Assembly: GCA_021732005.1 (NCBI GenBank)
Contig: JAKFVT010000022.1
Coordinates: forward strand, 36,918 to 100,917
DNA from: Mycobacterium sp.
GTDB taxonomy: Bacteria > Actinomycetota > Actinomycetes > Mycobacteriales > Mycobacteriaceae
Length of the DNA: 64,000 nt
Reading direction: 5' to 3'
The notes beneath the pieces are model-generated. The model made no database searches, was not told where the DNA came from, and was given only the letters and a program-made list of their open reading frames with translations. The translations under genes were made by a program, and so were the position numbers. Below are positions 53,799 through 64,000 of the stretch, one piece after another. Each line of letters begins with the position of its first letter. The first letter of the stretch is position 1.

Positions 53799-55169
53799 TC
53801 AGGGCTGTGAGACGGCCATCCGGCCGCGCAGGTCCGCGGCGATCAACCGGGCCGCGGCATTCTGCCAGTTGTGCAGCGAGCGCTGCGGCACCTCGGTGAC
53901 GAACCACTGCCAGGCCTGCCGGGCGACCGGGTCCAGGCCTGCGGCGGTGGCGTTCTGCGCGTATGCGCGCACCCCGACGACGTACGGGAAGTACAGCGAG
54001 TTGTAGTAGCGCCAGTGCTCTGTCGTGCCGAACTCGCCGCCGTCGCGGGGCTTGAGGCGGGCGATGTGATCGGCCAGCAGCGCCTTGAGTTCGTTGGCGC
54101 GCTCCACCGGCTGGTCTGCCGCTCCCCGGGCGGCCAGCCGCTGGTCGATGACGGGTAGCTGCGTCAGCGGGCTGGCGACGAGTTTGGACAGATCGCCATA
54201 GTGGCCCAGCGCACGGCGGGTCAGCCGCGCGAAGGCCTCGTCGTCGAGGGCGTCCAACGGGTTCTCGGCGACCAGCGGCAGCGCGGCTTCCGCCCCGCGC
54301 AGGGCGGCGCGCTCGGCGCGCAGGCGCGGTGATCTCGAGAAAGCCAGCCGGTCCAGCAGCCCGGCCAGGGGGTCGGCCAGCACGTTGATGGCGACGGCGA
54401 CCGCGAGGCTGGTGAACAGCAGCGCGGTCAGCGCGGTGCGCCCCGGGCCGTCGGCGCCGGTGACGGCCATCCCGATCAGCGCCTGGCCGCCGAACAACAC
54501 CGCCACCACCGCTGAGGCGATGAACGACCGCAGCATGTCGGCCCGCAGTGCCTGGCCTTCGTCGAACGCGTCCCACAACGCGACCGCGAGGCCCAGCAGC
54601 ATGACGTCAAACCCGGTGGACGCCAACGCCAGCCAGCTCGGCACCAAACCCAGCGGGATCACCAGGATCGCATTGCCCAGCGCGAAGAACAGCGTGGCGA
54701 TGACCACCACACCGGCGACCCGGCCGGGCTGCGCAGCCCGGCGTACGGCGGCCACCGTGGCGCCCAGCGTCGACACCGAGATCACCGCGAACATCACCCA
54801 GTGGCCGGTGCGCAGCGGACCCTCGACCGAGCCGGCCAGCACCGCGCCCACAAGTGTGAGTGCGGCGACCAAGCCGACCAGGCTCACTTCAGTGGCGCGG
54901 CCGCGCCAGGTGTCGGTCGGCCGGGCCAGTTCCAGGACGACGGCGAACCAGGCCACCCCGGGCACGGCGACAAGGTAGATCTCGATCTGGCCGAGCAGGT
55001 GGGCATGCGCGACGCTGACCACCCGCACCGCATCCAGCGCCACCACGGCGGCGAATCCACACAGCCCCACCGCGGCCAGTGCGAGCACCGGTTTACGCGG
55101 ATCGCGCGCCAGCAGGTACAGGCCGAGCCACCAGCTCAGCGTGAACACCACTGCTGACAGCGCGGCCAT
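53799..55169 (-). CDS. Multi-helix membrane protein with soluble C-terminal domain
   Basis: 456 residues from ATG 55169, which shares one base with the uppS stop (TGATG). The first half has about eight or nine transmembrane helices, resembling the 7TM sensor regions of some actinobacterial regulators. The soluble C-terminal part (from about residue 285) contains RRALGHYGDLSKLVASPLTQL and a final WQWFVTEVPQRSLHNWQNAAARL segment. No kinase ATP-binding motif is present, so it is not a complete histidine kinase. Coupled to uppS. Confidence 0.75.
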   Translation of the reverse strand: MAALSAVVFTLSWWLGLYLLARDPRKPVLALAAVGLCGFAAVVALDAVRVVSVAHAHLLGQIEIYLVAVPGVAWFAVVLELARPTDTWRGRATEVSLVGLVAALTLVGAVLAGSVEGPLRTGHWVMFAVISVSTLGATVAAVRRAAQPGRVAGVVVIATLFFALGNAILVIPLGLVPSWLALASTGFDVMLLGLAVALWDAFDEGQALRADMLRSFIASAVVAVLFGGQALIGMAVTGADGPGRTALTALLFTSLAVAVAINVLADPLAGLLDRLAFSRSPRLRAERAALRGAEAALPLVAENPLDALDDEAFARLTRRALGHYGDLSKLVASPLTQLPVIDQRLAARGAADQPVERANELKALLADHIARLKPRDGGEFGTTEHWRYYNSLYFPYVVGVRAYAQNATAAGLDPVARQAWQWFVTEVPQRSLHNWQNAAARLIAADLRGRMAVSQP

Positions 55170-55966
55170 CACATGCCGAATCGACGATGTCTGCGGCTGT
55201 AGGCGCGCAGTGCGCGCAGGAAGTCCACCCGGCGGAACGCCGGCCAGTGCGCCTCGGTGAACCACATCTCCGAATAGGCGCTCTGCCACAACAGGAAACC
55301 GGACAGCCGCTGTTCCCCCGACGTCCGGATCACCAGGTCGGGATCGGGCTGCCCCGAGGTGTACAGGTTCTCCGAGATGCCGTCGATCGTGACGGACTCG
55401 ATCAGCTGTTCCGGGGTGGCACCGTTGGCCAGCTGCTTGCTCAGCAGCGCGCGCACAGCGTCGACGATCTCCTGCCGACCGCCGTATCCGACGGCGACGT
55501 TGACGTGAAATGCCGCCGTCGACGCCAGCGGCGCGGTGCTGTCCACGGCGTCGCGCAGCCGTCGCGCCGGCTCCTCGCCGAGCAGTTCCAGATCGCCGAC
55601 GGTCCGCACACTCCAACGGTTGGCCGGTGCGCAGATCTGTTCGACGACGTCGGTGATGATCTCGATCAGCTCGGACAATTCCTGCGGATCGCGCTGCAAA
55701 TTCTCGGTGGACAACAGGTAGACCGTGGCCATCTCGATGCCGGATTCGGCGCACCAGCGCAACATTTCGGCGATCTTGGCCGCGCCCATCCGATAGCCGT
55801 AGGCGACGTCGTCGTGACCAGCATCACGAGCCCAACGCCGGTTGCCGTCGCACAGGACGGCGATATGGCGGGGTAGCTGGGACTTGGAGCGCGCCAGCTC
55901 CTGGCGCAGCCGCATCTCGTAGAGCCGGTAGGCCGGGTCCTTGAGGCGCGGGGGAATGATCTCCAC
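55169..55966 (-). CDS. uppS: Short-chain Z-isoprenyl diphosphate synthase (Rv1086-like)
   Basis: 265 residues from GTG 55966 ([17 protein letters not shown]), the start used by Rv1086. Motifs: [16 protein letters not shown] (catalytic Asp), [24 protein letters not shown] and [24 protein letters not shown]. Rv1086 makes (2Z,6E)-farnesyl diphosphate, the first short cis-prenyl step toward decaprenyl phosphate for cell-wall synthesis. Symbol given for the family; product length is inferred from the Rv1086 resemblance. Confidence 0.9.
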   Translation of the reverse strand: MEIIPPRLKDPAYRLYEMRLRQELARSKSQLPRHIAVLCDGNRRWARDAGHDDVAYGYRMGAAKIAEMLRWCAESGIEMATVYLLSTENLQRDPQELSELIEIITDVVEQICAPANRWSVRTVGDLELLGEEPARRLRDAVDSTAPLASTAAFHVNVAVGYGGRQEIVDAVRALLSKQLANGATPEQLIESVTIDGISENLYTSGQPDPDLVIRTSGEQRLSGFLLWQSAYSEMWFTEAHWPAFRRVDFLRALRAYSRRHRRFGM

Positions 55967-56018
55967 GACAATCCAGACTACTGTGAGCGGCAGTAGCCCC
56001 TGGCGCAATGGAGGTGAG

Positions 56019-56753
56019 ATGACCGCAGGAGTCGACACCACCGATCCCCGCCCATCCACGTCGTCCGACGCGGAAGACTTTCCCGAAGCCGTCGTCGACG
56101 CCGCTGTCGAGTTCTTCGGAAAACCACGGCTGCGGGGCTGGATTCACGTCTACGCCGCCGTCATCGCGGCGATCGCCGGTGCCGCGCTGGTGTCGGTGTC
56201 GTGGTCGATGGAATCGACCCGGGCCGGCGTCTCAACGCTGATCTACACGCTGACGATCGTGGCGATGTTCACCGTCAGCGGCACCTATCACCGGGTGAAC
56301 TGGACGTCGCCGAACGCCCGCAAGTGGATGAAGCGGCTCGACCACTCGATGATCTTCATCTTCATTGCCGGCAGCTACACGCCGTTCGCGATGTTGGCGC
56401 TGCCAGAGAAGAGCGGCGCCGTCCTGCTGACCATCGTGTGGAGCGGCGCGCTGGCCGGCGTGTTCCTGAAGTGCTTCTGGCCGTCGGCGCCGCGGTGGGT
56501 GGGCGTTCCGCTCTATCTGCTGCTGGGCTGGGTCGCGGTGTGGTTCATCGTCCCTATCATGAACGGCGCCGGGGTCGCCGCCGTGGTGCTGCTGATCGTC
56601 GGCGGCGCGTTGTACAGCGTCGGCGGGGTCCTTTACGGACTGAAGTGGCCCAACCCGTGGCCGACCACGTTCGGCCACCACGAGTTCTTCCATGCCTGCA
56701 CCGCGGTCGCGGCGATCTGCCACTACATCGCGATGTGGTTCGCGGTCTTCTAG
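56019..56753 (+). CDS. Hemolysin III/YqfA-family (PAQR-like) membrane protein
   Basis: 244 residues from ATG 56019, with GGAGGTGAG directly upstream. Seven transmembrane helices; the family's metal-binding pattern shows as [26 protein letters not shown] and [22 protein letters not shown]-like proteins are proposed membrane hydrolases and are not true hemolysins. It matches Rv1085c by position and is divergent from uppS. Confidence 0.88.
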   Translation: MTAGVDTTDPRPSTSSDAEDFPEAVVDAAVEFFGKPRLRGWIHVYAAVIAAIAGAALVSVSWSMESTRAGVSTLIYTLTIVAMFTVSGTYHRVNWTSPNARKWMKRLDHSMIFIFIAGSYTPFAMLALPEKSGAVLLTIVWSGALAGVFLKCFWPSAPRWVGVPLYLLLGWVAVWFIVPIMNGAGVAAVVLLIVGGALYSVGGVLYGLKWPNPWPTTFGHHEFFHACTAVAAICHYIAMWFAVF

Positions 56754-56801
56754 CTAGCTGGCTCGGCGGGCAGGAGCGAAGCGACCCGGGGTTGGGATCA
56801 G

Positions 56802-57167
56802 TTAGAGCTGAGTGACGTTCTCCGGGCCCCAGTAGGCCTTCATCGACGTGACCAGTCCGTCGCTGTTGAACGCCATCACCTCGATGACCTCGATCCGCAT
56901 CGCGTTGGCGACCGTGAGGGCGAACATGAAGGCCGCCTCGGTACCACCGGCGCGGAACGACAGCAGCTCCGATTTCACCTCGGCGCCTTCGACGTTCTTG
57001 TAGAAGCCCTCGATCGCCTGCCGGCCGATGTGGACTTCGCCGCAGCCGACCGGATCCTCCAGCGTGGCGTCCTCGGCGTAGAGCGCCGCGACGTCGGCCG
57101 CTTTGCCCGCGGCGACGGTGCTCAGGTAACGGTTGACCAGGGCTTCGAGATCGAGGGCATCGCTCAT
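56802..57167 (-). CDS. Steroid delta-isomerase-like (SnoaL/NTF2 fold) protein
   Basis: 121 residues from ATG 57167. The fold is seen in LEALVNRYLSTVAAGKAADVAALYAEDATLEDPVG (N-terminal helices and the start of the cone), then HIGRQAIEGFYKNV and the final VTSMKAYWGPENV. This is close to the ketosteroid isomerase subgroup. The family also has many non-enzymatic members. It starts 11 bp downstream of the YyaL-type gene on the same strand, so it may be its partner. Confidence 0.8.
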   Translation of the reverse strand: MSDALDLEALVNRYLSTVAAGKAADVAALYAEDATLEDPVGCGEVHIGRQAIEGFYKNVEGAEVKSELLSFRAGGTEAAFMFALTVANAMRIEVIEVMAFNSDGLVTSMKAYWGPENVTQL

Positions 57168-57178
57168 GGCCGCAAACG

Positions 57179-59162
<1,984 letters not shown>

Positions 59163-59179
<17 letters not shown>

Positions 59180-59444
59180 GCGGGGGCGTCTTGGTCTCAC
59201 GTTCGGTGCCTGCGGTGTCGTCGGTTGTCGCTGCGCCGACCGCTTCGCCGTCGACCGGCTGCTCATCGAAGCTTTTAGGCAGCTTCTTGAGGTGCCGGTT
59301 CATCGACCACACCAGGAAGAAGACCGAGATCAGCAGGACGACAACGATCAGCAGGCCGAACGGGCTGGCCTTGCCGAAATCCGGGCCGGTGTTCTTGGGC
59401 GGATCAGCCAGCACCGACACAACCGTGGTGAACAGGTCTCTCAC
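59163..59444 (-). CDS. Small membrane protein between mca and the YyaL gene (Rv1083-like)
   Basis: 93 residues, GTG start overlapping the mca stop. An extracytoplasmic N-terminus ([18 protein letters not shown]), one transmembrane helix ([18 protein letters not shown]), and a charged cytoplasmic tail. The tight overlaps on both sides show one operon with mca. No function known. Confidence 0.82.
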
Positions 59445-60313
59445 TCGAAGATCTCGATTCCGGTGAACAGGTCGTCTTCAGGCAACTTGGCGGGCACCCG
59501 CGAACGAGCCAGTTCGAACTCCTCGGTGGGCCACAACCGCTGCTGCCACTCTATGGGCGTCGCGAAAAAGAATCCGTCGGGGTCGATCTGGGTGGCGTGC
59601 GCCTTGAGCGCTTCGTCGCGCTGGTTGAAGTACTCCGAGCACAGCACCCGGGTGGTCACCCGGCCGGCGAAGATGTCGATCTCGGGGTCCCACTTCGCCA
59701 GCCAGCTGGCGAACGGTCCTTCCTGGCCGTGCTTGGCGAACTCGTCCTGCAGCAGCTGCAGGCGCGCCCGCAGAAAGCCGTGGTTGTAGTAGAGCTTGCT
59801 GACCGCCCAGGGCTCGCCGGCGTCGGGATACAGCCGGTAGTCGGCAGCGGCCTCATAGGCGGCCACCGAAACCTGGTGGCAGCGAATGTGATCCGGATGC
59901 GGATAGCCACCGTTTTCGTCGTAGGTGGTCATCACGTGCGGACGGAACTCGCGGATCAGCTTCACCAATTCGCCGACCGGCTGCTCCAGCGGCACCAACG
60001 CGAAGCAGCCGTCGGGCAGCGGCGGCGGCGGATCGCCCTCCGGCAGCCCGGAGTCCTCGAACCCCAGCCAGTGGTGTTCGACCCCGAGGATCTCCGCGGC
60101 CCGGGCCATCTCGTCGCGCCGGATGTCGGCGATCCGGCCACGCACCTCGGGCAGGTCCATCGCCGGGTTCAGAATGTCGCCACGTTCGCCGCCGGTCAGA
60201 GTCACCACCATGACCCGGTGGCCTTCGGCGGCGTACCGGGCAACGGTTGCCGCGCCCTTGCTGGACTCGTCGTCCGGATGGGCGTGCACAGCCATCAGCC
60301 GCAGTTCGGTCAC
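59441..60313 (-). CDS. mca: Mycothiol S-conjugate amidase
   Basis: 290 residues, GTG start. The zinc motif AHPDDE lies at residues 11-16, with the third ligand His in [27 protein letters not shown] is characteristic. Mca cuts mycothiol conjugates of toxins to mercapturic acids for export. A longer C-terminal half than MshB ([33 protein letters not shown]) identifies it as Mca. Confidence 0.94.
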   Translation of the reverse strand: MTELRLMAVHAHPDDESSKGAATVARYAAEGHRVMVVTLTGGERGDILNPAMDLPEVRGRIADIRRDEMARAAEILGVEHHWLGFEDSGLPEGDPPPPLPDGCFALVPLEQPVGELVKLIREFRPHVMTTYDENGGYPHPDHIRCHQVSVAAYEAAADYRLYPDAGEPWAVSKLYYNHGFLRARLQLLQDEFAKHGQEGPFASWLAKWDPEIDIFAGRVTTRVLCSEYFNQRDEALKAHATQIDPDGFFFATPIEWQQRLWPTEEFELARSRVPAKLPEDDLFTGIEIFE

Positions 60314-60454
60314 TTCTCCCCTGTACTCACAGTCTCGTCATCGGGCCTTACGTGCTGATGTAACAGCGACAGCACGCCCTATAGTCCAATAGTTCCATTC
60401 AGGATGTGGATACCCGTAATCGAAGCCCGCTGACGAGAGACGCGACGCAGACCC

Positions 60455-60889
60455 ATGACCGACAGTCCCCCACCGCTCCTGCAGGAGCGGTACGGGCGTA
60501 CCCGCCTGCCGGCGACCACGCGGCGACGGGTGGCGTTCGCGCTGGGTGTGCTGGTGTTGGCCGCCGGCCTGGTGCTCGCTCTGATCGCCTACCAGCGCTT
60601 CGAGGGCAACGACGTCGAGGGCACGATCGCGGCGTATCAAGTCACCGACGATCACACCGTCTCGGTGACGATCAGCGTGACCCGAAAGGACCCGTCCCGG
60701 CCCGTCCATTGCATTGTCCGAGTTCGTTCTCACGACGGCGACGAAACCGGTCGGCGCGAAATTCTGGTCCCCCCGGCACAGGCGGCAACGGTGCAGGTCA
60801 CCACATTTGTGAAGTCGTACAAACGACCATTTGTCGGCGATATTTACGGTTGCGGAACTGACGTTCCCGGATACCTCGTCGCGCCCTGA
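60455..60889 (+). CDS. DUF4307 membrane protein (Rv1081c-like)
   Basis: 144 residues. One transmembrane helix (VAFALGVLVLAAGLVLALIAY, about 26-46) follows a cytoplasmic start with LLQERYG. The outer domain is a small beta-sandwich (VEGTIAAYQVTDDHTVSVTISVTRKDPSRPVHCIVRVRS). Function unknown. It is divergent from mca with 141 bp between and lies upstream of greA. Confidence 0.85.
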   Translation: MTDSPPPLLQERYGRTRLPATTRRRVAFALGVLVLAAGLVLALIAYQRFEGNDVEGTIAAYQVTDDHTVSVTISVTRKDPSRPVHCIVRVRSHDGDETGRREILVPPAQAATVQVTTFVKSYKRPFVGDIYGCGTDVPGYLVAP

Positions 60890-60951
60890 CCGGCGACGGA
60901 ACGACCAACAGCGAACTGCGAAAGCATGAAGGCTGCCTGTCCTCGCGGTGG

Positions 60952-60957
60952 TAGACT
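60952..60957 (+). promoter_or_regulatory. Predicted -10 element of greA
   Basis: TAGACT fits the mycobacterial TAnnnT -10. Counting seven bases on places +1 at about 60964, exactly the first base of the leader hairpin. No convincing -35 is seen, which is usual for mycobacterial housekeeping promoters. Confidence 0.5.
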
Positions 60958-60963
60958 TATTCG

Positions 60964-61064
60964 ATACACGGTTCCTGCTGGGAGCCGTGTATTGCTTCAT
61001 TAGCGCGTTTGATCGCAGCTCTTCGATGGCAATACACGCGGAACCTTCCGCACGTTCCCAGCAG
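60964..61064 (+). ncRNA. Structured greA leader with two competing folds
   Basis: Fold A: bases 60964-60992 form a 13-bp hairpin with a GCT loop (two or three G-U pairs; eight outer pairs ATACACGG/CCGTGTAT perfect). Fold B: CTGCTGGGA (60975-60983) pairs with TCCCAGCAG (61056-61064), and CGTGTATTG (60986-60994) with CAATACACG (61030-61038), both perfect 9-bp stems and properly nested, leaving room for CGGAA-CC-TTCCG (61039-61050). The folds exclude each other. It looks like an attenuator or riboswitch-like leader. Confidence 0.55.
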
Positions 61065-61120
61065 CGACGACAGACTGCAACGCGAACATCGCGTAACCAA
61101 CGAATGAGGAGCGCAGCGAG

Positions 61121-61615
61121 ATGACCGATACCCAGGTGACCTGGCTGACCCAGGAGTCGTACGACCGCCTCAAGACCGAGCTGGACCAGTTGATCGCCAA
61201 CCGTCCGGTCATCGCCGCCGAGATCAACGATCGTCGTGAAGAAGGCGACCTGCGCGAGAACGGCGGCTACCACGCCGCGCGCGAAGAGCAGGGCCAGCAG
61301 GAGGCCCGCATCCGCCAGCTGCAGGAGCTGCTGAACACCGCCAAGGTGGGCGAGGCGCCCAAGCAGTCCGGCGTCGCGCTGCCCGGTTCGGTGGTCAAGG
61401 TCTACTACGACGGCGACGAGTCCGACACCGAGACCTTCCTCATCGCCACCCGCCAGGAAGGCATCGACCACGACAAGCTCGAGGTCTACTCGCCGAACTC
61501 CCCGCTGGGCGGTGCGCTGCTCAACGCCAAGGTCGGCGACACCCGCGAGTACGCGGTGCCGAGCGGCAAGACCGTGAAGGTCACGCTGGTCAGCGCCGAG
61601 CCCTACCACTCGTAA
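61121..61615 (+). CDS. greA: Transcription elongation factor GreA
   Basis: 164 residues, GAGGAG upstream of ATG. The N-terminal coiled coil has the two catalytic acids in [20 protein letters not shown] (Asp and Glu at the coiled-coil tip) and the C-terminal FKBP-like domain reads [20 protein letters not shown]. It enters the RNA polymerase secondary channel and rescues backtracked complexes. Preceded by a long structured leader. Confidence 0.95.
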   Translation: MTDTQVTWLTQESYDRLKTELDQLIANRPVIAAEINDRREEGDLRENGGYHAAREEQGQQEARIRQLQELLNTAKVGEAPKQSGVALPGSVVKVYYDGDESDTETFLIATRQEGIDHDKLEVYSPNSPLGGALLNAKVGDTREYAVPSGKTVKVTLVSAEPYHS

Positions 61616-61627
61616 CGTCACTCGCGC

Positions 61628-62287
61628 GTGGCGCGCATCGCCGAAGACCTTCTTCTGCTGCTGCTCGACAATGCGGCGGCACAGCCCGCTGTGGAGCCGG
61701 CACGGCTGCAACGGTTGCTGGCGGCCGCCGTGCTGCTGGACCTCGCCTACGACTGCCGGGTCCGGCCTGCGGTACCAGGTGAACCCGTCCCGGCCGATCG
61801 ACTGATCGCACTGGCCGGGCCTCCACCACTGGATCCCGTCGTGCGGCCCGCACTGGCCATGCTCGAGGAGGCGCCGGTCAGCGCTGGCGAAGCGATCGGC
61901 AAGCTGCGCAAGCAGATCGAGGACCGGGTGATCGACCAGTTACTGCGCACCGGCCAGATTCATCAGATTGCATTGTCGCAGAACCGTTTTCGCCGGAACA
62001 CCTATGCCTGGCCGCTGGCCAGCCGGACGCGGGTGGACCGGGCCCGGTCCGCCCTGCTTTCCACGTTGTTCGACGGCAACCGTCCCGACCCGGCCACAGC
62101 GACGATCATCTCGCTGCTGCATACCGTCGGCGCACTGGGCGCGGTACTGAGTCTCAACGACCGCGGCTGGCACTGGGTCTGCGATCGAGCCAGCGAGATC
62201 GCCAGCGGCACATGGGTTGACGACGCCAAGATGGCCGAAGTCAATCTGGCGGTGACCACCGCCGCGGTGCGGCCGGCGCTAGTTTAG
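61628..62287 (+). CDS. GPP34 (GOLPH3-like) family protein
   Basis: 219 residues, GTG start 12 bp after greA. The GPP34 pattern is clear: ARIAEDLLLLLLDN...RLLAAAVLLDLAYDCRV, LRKQIEDRVIDQLLRTGQIHQ, RTRVDRARSALLSTLFDGNRPDPATATIISLLHTVGAL. In eukaryotes GOLPH3 binds PI4P; bacterial members are widespread in actinobacteria and of unknown role, possibly lipid binding. Its end overlaps the convergent metB by 9 bp. Confidence 0.85.
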   Translation: MARIAEDLLLLLLDNAAAQPAVEPARLQRLLAAAVLLDLAYDCRVRPAVPGEPVPADRLIALAGPPPLDPVVRPALAMLEEAPVSAGEAIGKLRKQIEDRVIDQLLRTGQIHQIALSQNRFRRNTYAWPLASRTRVDRARSALLSTLFDGNRPDPATATIISLLHTVGALGAVLSLNDRGWHWVCDRASEIASGTWVDDAKMAEVNLAVTTAAVRPALV

Positions 62288-63451
62288 GGCTTGCTCGAGG
62301 TCGCCGAGCAGATCTGCCGGGTCTTCGATCCCGACCGAAAGGCGAACCAGGTCGTCGGGCACCTCGAGCTGCGATCCGGCGGTCGACGCGTGCGTCATGG
62401 CACCAGGGTGCTCGATCAGCGACTCGACCCCGCCCAGCGACTCGGCGAGGATGAAAACCTCAGTGCGCGAACACAACCGGCGTGCCGCTTCGATGCCGTC
62501 GCGCATCCGAATCGACACCATGCCGCCGAATCCGCTCATCTGCCGCGCTGCCACCTCGTGCCCGGGATGCGAGGTCAGGCCGGGGTAGAGCACCTGGCTC
62601 ACCGCGTCGTGCTCCGCCAGGAACTCGGCCACCTTCGCGGCGTTCGCGCTGTGCCGCTGCATCCGCAGCTCCAGGGTCTTCAGACCGCGCATCGTCAGAT
62701 ACGCGTCGAACGGGCCGGGCACCGCGCCCGCGCCGTTCTGCAGGAATGCGAACTTGGTGTCCAGTTCCTCGTCATTGGTGACCAGCGCGCCACCGACCAC
62801 GTCGGAGTGCCCGCCGATGTACTTCGTAGTCGAATGCAGCACGATATCGGCGCCGAGGTTCAGCGGCTGCTGCAGCGCCGGCGAGGCGAAGGTGTTGTCC
62901 ACCAGCACCTTCTGGCCGCCGGCCGCGGCGATCTCGGCGATCGCGGTGACGTCGGCGATCGACAGCAGCGGATTGGTGGGCGTCTCCACCCAGATCAGCT
63001 TGGTGGTGGCGGTGATCGCCGCGCGCACCGCGTCGAGGTCGGACAGCGCCACCGGTGTGTGCTGGACCCCCCATTGGGTGAACACCTTGTCGATGAGCCG
63101 GAAGGTGCCGCCGTAGGCGTCGTCGGGGATGACCACGTGATCGCCGGGACGCAGCACCGCCCGCAGTGCACAGTCGGTGGCGGCCATGCCCGAACTGAAC
63201 GCGCGCCCGAAGGTGCCGTCCTCGACCGCGGCGAGCACCGCCTCGAGCGCGGCTCGGGTCGGGTTGCCCGTGCGCGCGTACTCGAAGCCACCGCGCAGGC
63301 CGCCGACGCCGTCCTGCGCGAAGGTGCTGCTGGCATAGATCGGCGCGTTGACCGCACCGGTCGCGGGATCGGGACGGTATCCGGCGTGGATGGCCCTGGT
63401 CGCGAACCCCTGTGCCCGGTGCCGGTCGGCTGCGCTGCGCTGCTCACTCAT
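62279..63451 (-). CDS. metB: Cystathionine gamma-synthase
   Basis: 390 residues. PLP-binding Lys lies in HSTTKYIGGHSD; other conserved parts are YARTGNPTRAALE, SSGMAATDCAL, VETPTNPLLSI and the C-terminal ESLGGVESLIEHPGAMTH. It makes cystathionine from an O-acyl homoserine and cysteine in methionine synthesis. Position matches metB (Rv1079). Confidence 0.93.
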   Translation of the reverse strand: MSEQRSAADRHRAQGFATRAIHAGYRPDPATGAVNAPIYASSTFAQDGVGGLRGGFEYARTGNPTRAALEAVLAAVEDGTFGRAFSSGMAATDCALRAVLRPGDHVVIPDDAYGGTFRLIDKVFTQWGVQHTPVALSDLDAVRAAITATTKLIWVETPTNPLLSIADVTAIAEIAAAGGQKVLVDNTFASPALQQPLNLGADIVLHSTTKYIGGHSDVVGGALVTNDEELDTKFAFLQNGAGAVPGPFDAYLTMRGLKTLELRMQRHSANAAKVAEFLAEHDAVSQVLYPGLTSHPGHEVAARQMSGFGGMVSIRMRDGIEAARRLCSRTEVFILAESLGGVESLIEHPGAMTHASTAGSQLEVPDDLVRLSVGIEDPADLLGDLEQALN

Positions 63452-63478
63452 CGGTTTCGAGCCTAACGGCTCCAGACG

Positions 63479-64000
63479 TCAGAGCGGCACGCACACCGTC
63501 GTCATGATTTTATCGGCGAGCGTCTGGCGCTTGGCGTCCCACAACGGGAACAGGTAGCCGATGTAGCAGATGATCGCGTCGACGAAGTGGGCGATCTGGC
63601 GCACGACCGACAGCCCGAAACCGATCGGCTGGCCGGTCTTTTCGCTGATCACCTTGAACTTCAGAACCGACTTGCCGATGCTCGACCCGGTGGTGCCCTG
63701 GCGGTAGCCGTAGTTCCAGACCCAGAACGCCAGGCTGGCGAGCCCGAACACGAACGACAGGATCAGTCCGAGCGTCGAAGGCTGCGAGGTGCAGTAGACG
63801 CCGTAGCTGTTGTCGACGCTGCTCGATGTGCAGTTGTTCTCGCCGGTGGCCACCATCAGGCCCTGTCCGACTCCGGACAGGATCGCGATCGGGAGAGCGT
63901 CGATGATGAAGGCGCCGACCCGTTTGATCCACGGGGTGTACGCCTCTTTCGACAGCACGCCGGCGCCGGGTGGGGGCGGCGGCGGGTAGTTCCCCGGCGG
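63479..64000 (-). CDS. pra: RDD-family membrane protein, proline-rich antigen-like (N-terminus beyond the right edge)
   Basis: The frame is open to the window edge; at least 173 residues are visible. A Pro/Gly-rich stretch (GNYPPPPPPGAG) leads into the RDD domain: KRVGAFIIDALPIAILSGVGQGL, then two more helices and GSSIGKSVLKFKVISEKTGQPIG, ending with DAKRQTLADKIMTTVCV. It matches the Rv1078 antigen by position and build. A GTG at 63958 is internal, not the start. Membrane-bound, function unknown. Confidence 0.88.
   Translation of the reverse strand, partial: PPGNYPPPPPPGAGVLSKEAYTPWIKRVGAFIIDALPIAILSGVGQGLMVATGENNCTSSSVDNSYGVYCTSQPSTLGLILSFVFGLASLAFWVWNYGYRQGTTGSSIGKSVLKFKVISEKTGQPIGFGLSVVRQIAHFVDAIICYIGYLFPLWDAKRQTLADKIMTTVCVPL

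Noticed and set aside
56802..57167. Second sterol cluster around the steroid isomerase-like gene
   Set aside because: No KstR-type palindrome was found upstream, and the fold is shared by many non-steroid proteins.

Overview
The window is high-GC DNA from a mycobacterium, most likely a fast-growing Mycobacterium/Mycolicibacterium. The evidence is mycothiol conjugate amidase, DesA2, PhoH2, a 13E12-type DUF222/HNH protein, a short-chain Z-prenyl diphosphate synthase whose start resembles Rv1086, and a gene order that follows M. tuberculosis Rv1078 to about Rv1120 (pra, metB, greA, mca, uppS, coaA, glyA, desA2, phoH2, fum, glpX, 3beta-HSD, xseB/xseA, lytB2, ychF, cyclase). Synteny and gene names are from memory of the families; no search was run.

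Layout. 1-13.3 kb: chromosomal accessory genes. These are a LuxR/MalT-type ATPase regulator cut by the left edge, a CrtC/AttH-like protein, a membrane-anchored class III nucleotidyl cyclase, a permuted papain-like (YiiX-type) protein, two exported proteins, a very large exported pentapeptide-repeat protein, two methyltransferases, a PAS-GGDEF diguanylate cyclase, a RibD-like reductase and a VOC protein. 13.5-23.95 kb: a 10.4-kb integrated phage-like element. It holds a large serine integrase, an excisionase-like HTH protein, a run of overlapping small genes, HNH, large terminase, portal, scaffold, major capsid protein and one connector, then accessory genes. It has no tail, lysis, replication or repressor gene that I can recognise. 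23.9-64 kb: conserved mycobacterial core, interrupted by a sulfatase/HAD/formylglycine-generating-enzyme operon, an epimerase/SDR pair and a 13E12-type gene.

Main points. (1) The element sits in the 3' end of ychF. A 16-bp identical core is found at 13521-13536 and 23939-23954. The original YchF ending (FRF-NV-stop) is stranded at the left end, while the present ychF reads into element DNA and ends GSTSTSKG. A small element gene with an RX4H (HEPN-like) motif begins 3 nt after the new ychF stop on the same strand, so ychF transcription probably serves it. (2) The capsid gene has a 155-nt leader with four tandem 5-bp hairpins carrying near-identical GTGAT-type loops, and the structural operon is followed by a compact three-way-junction fold and a strong terminator-like hairpin. 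Together these suggest a tail-less satellite or capsid-forming island related in plan to phiRv1/phiRv2. (3) The greA leader begins with a 13-bp hairpin at the predicted +1 and has perfect downstream complements that would form a competing fold. (4) Two KstR-type operators lie before the 3beta-HSD gene and before the epimerase/SDR pair, linking the latter to sterol metabolism.
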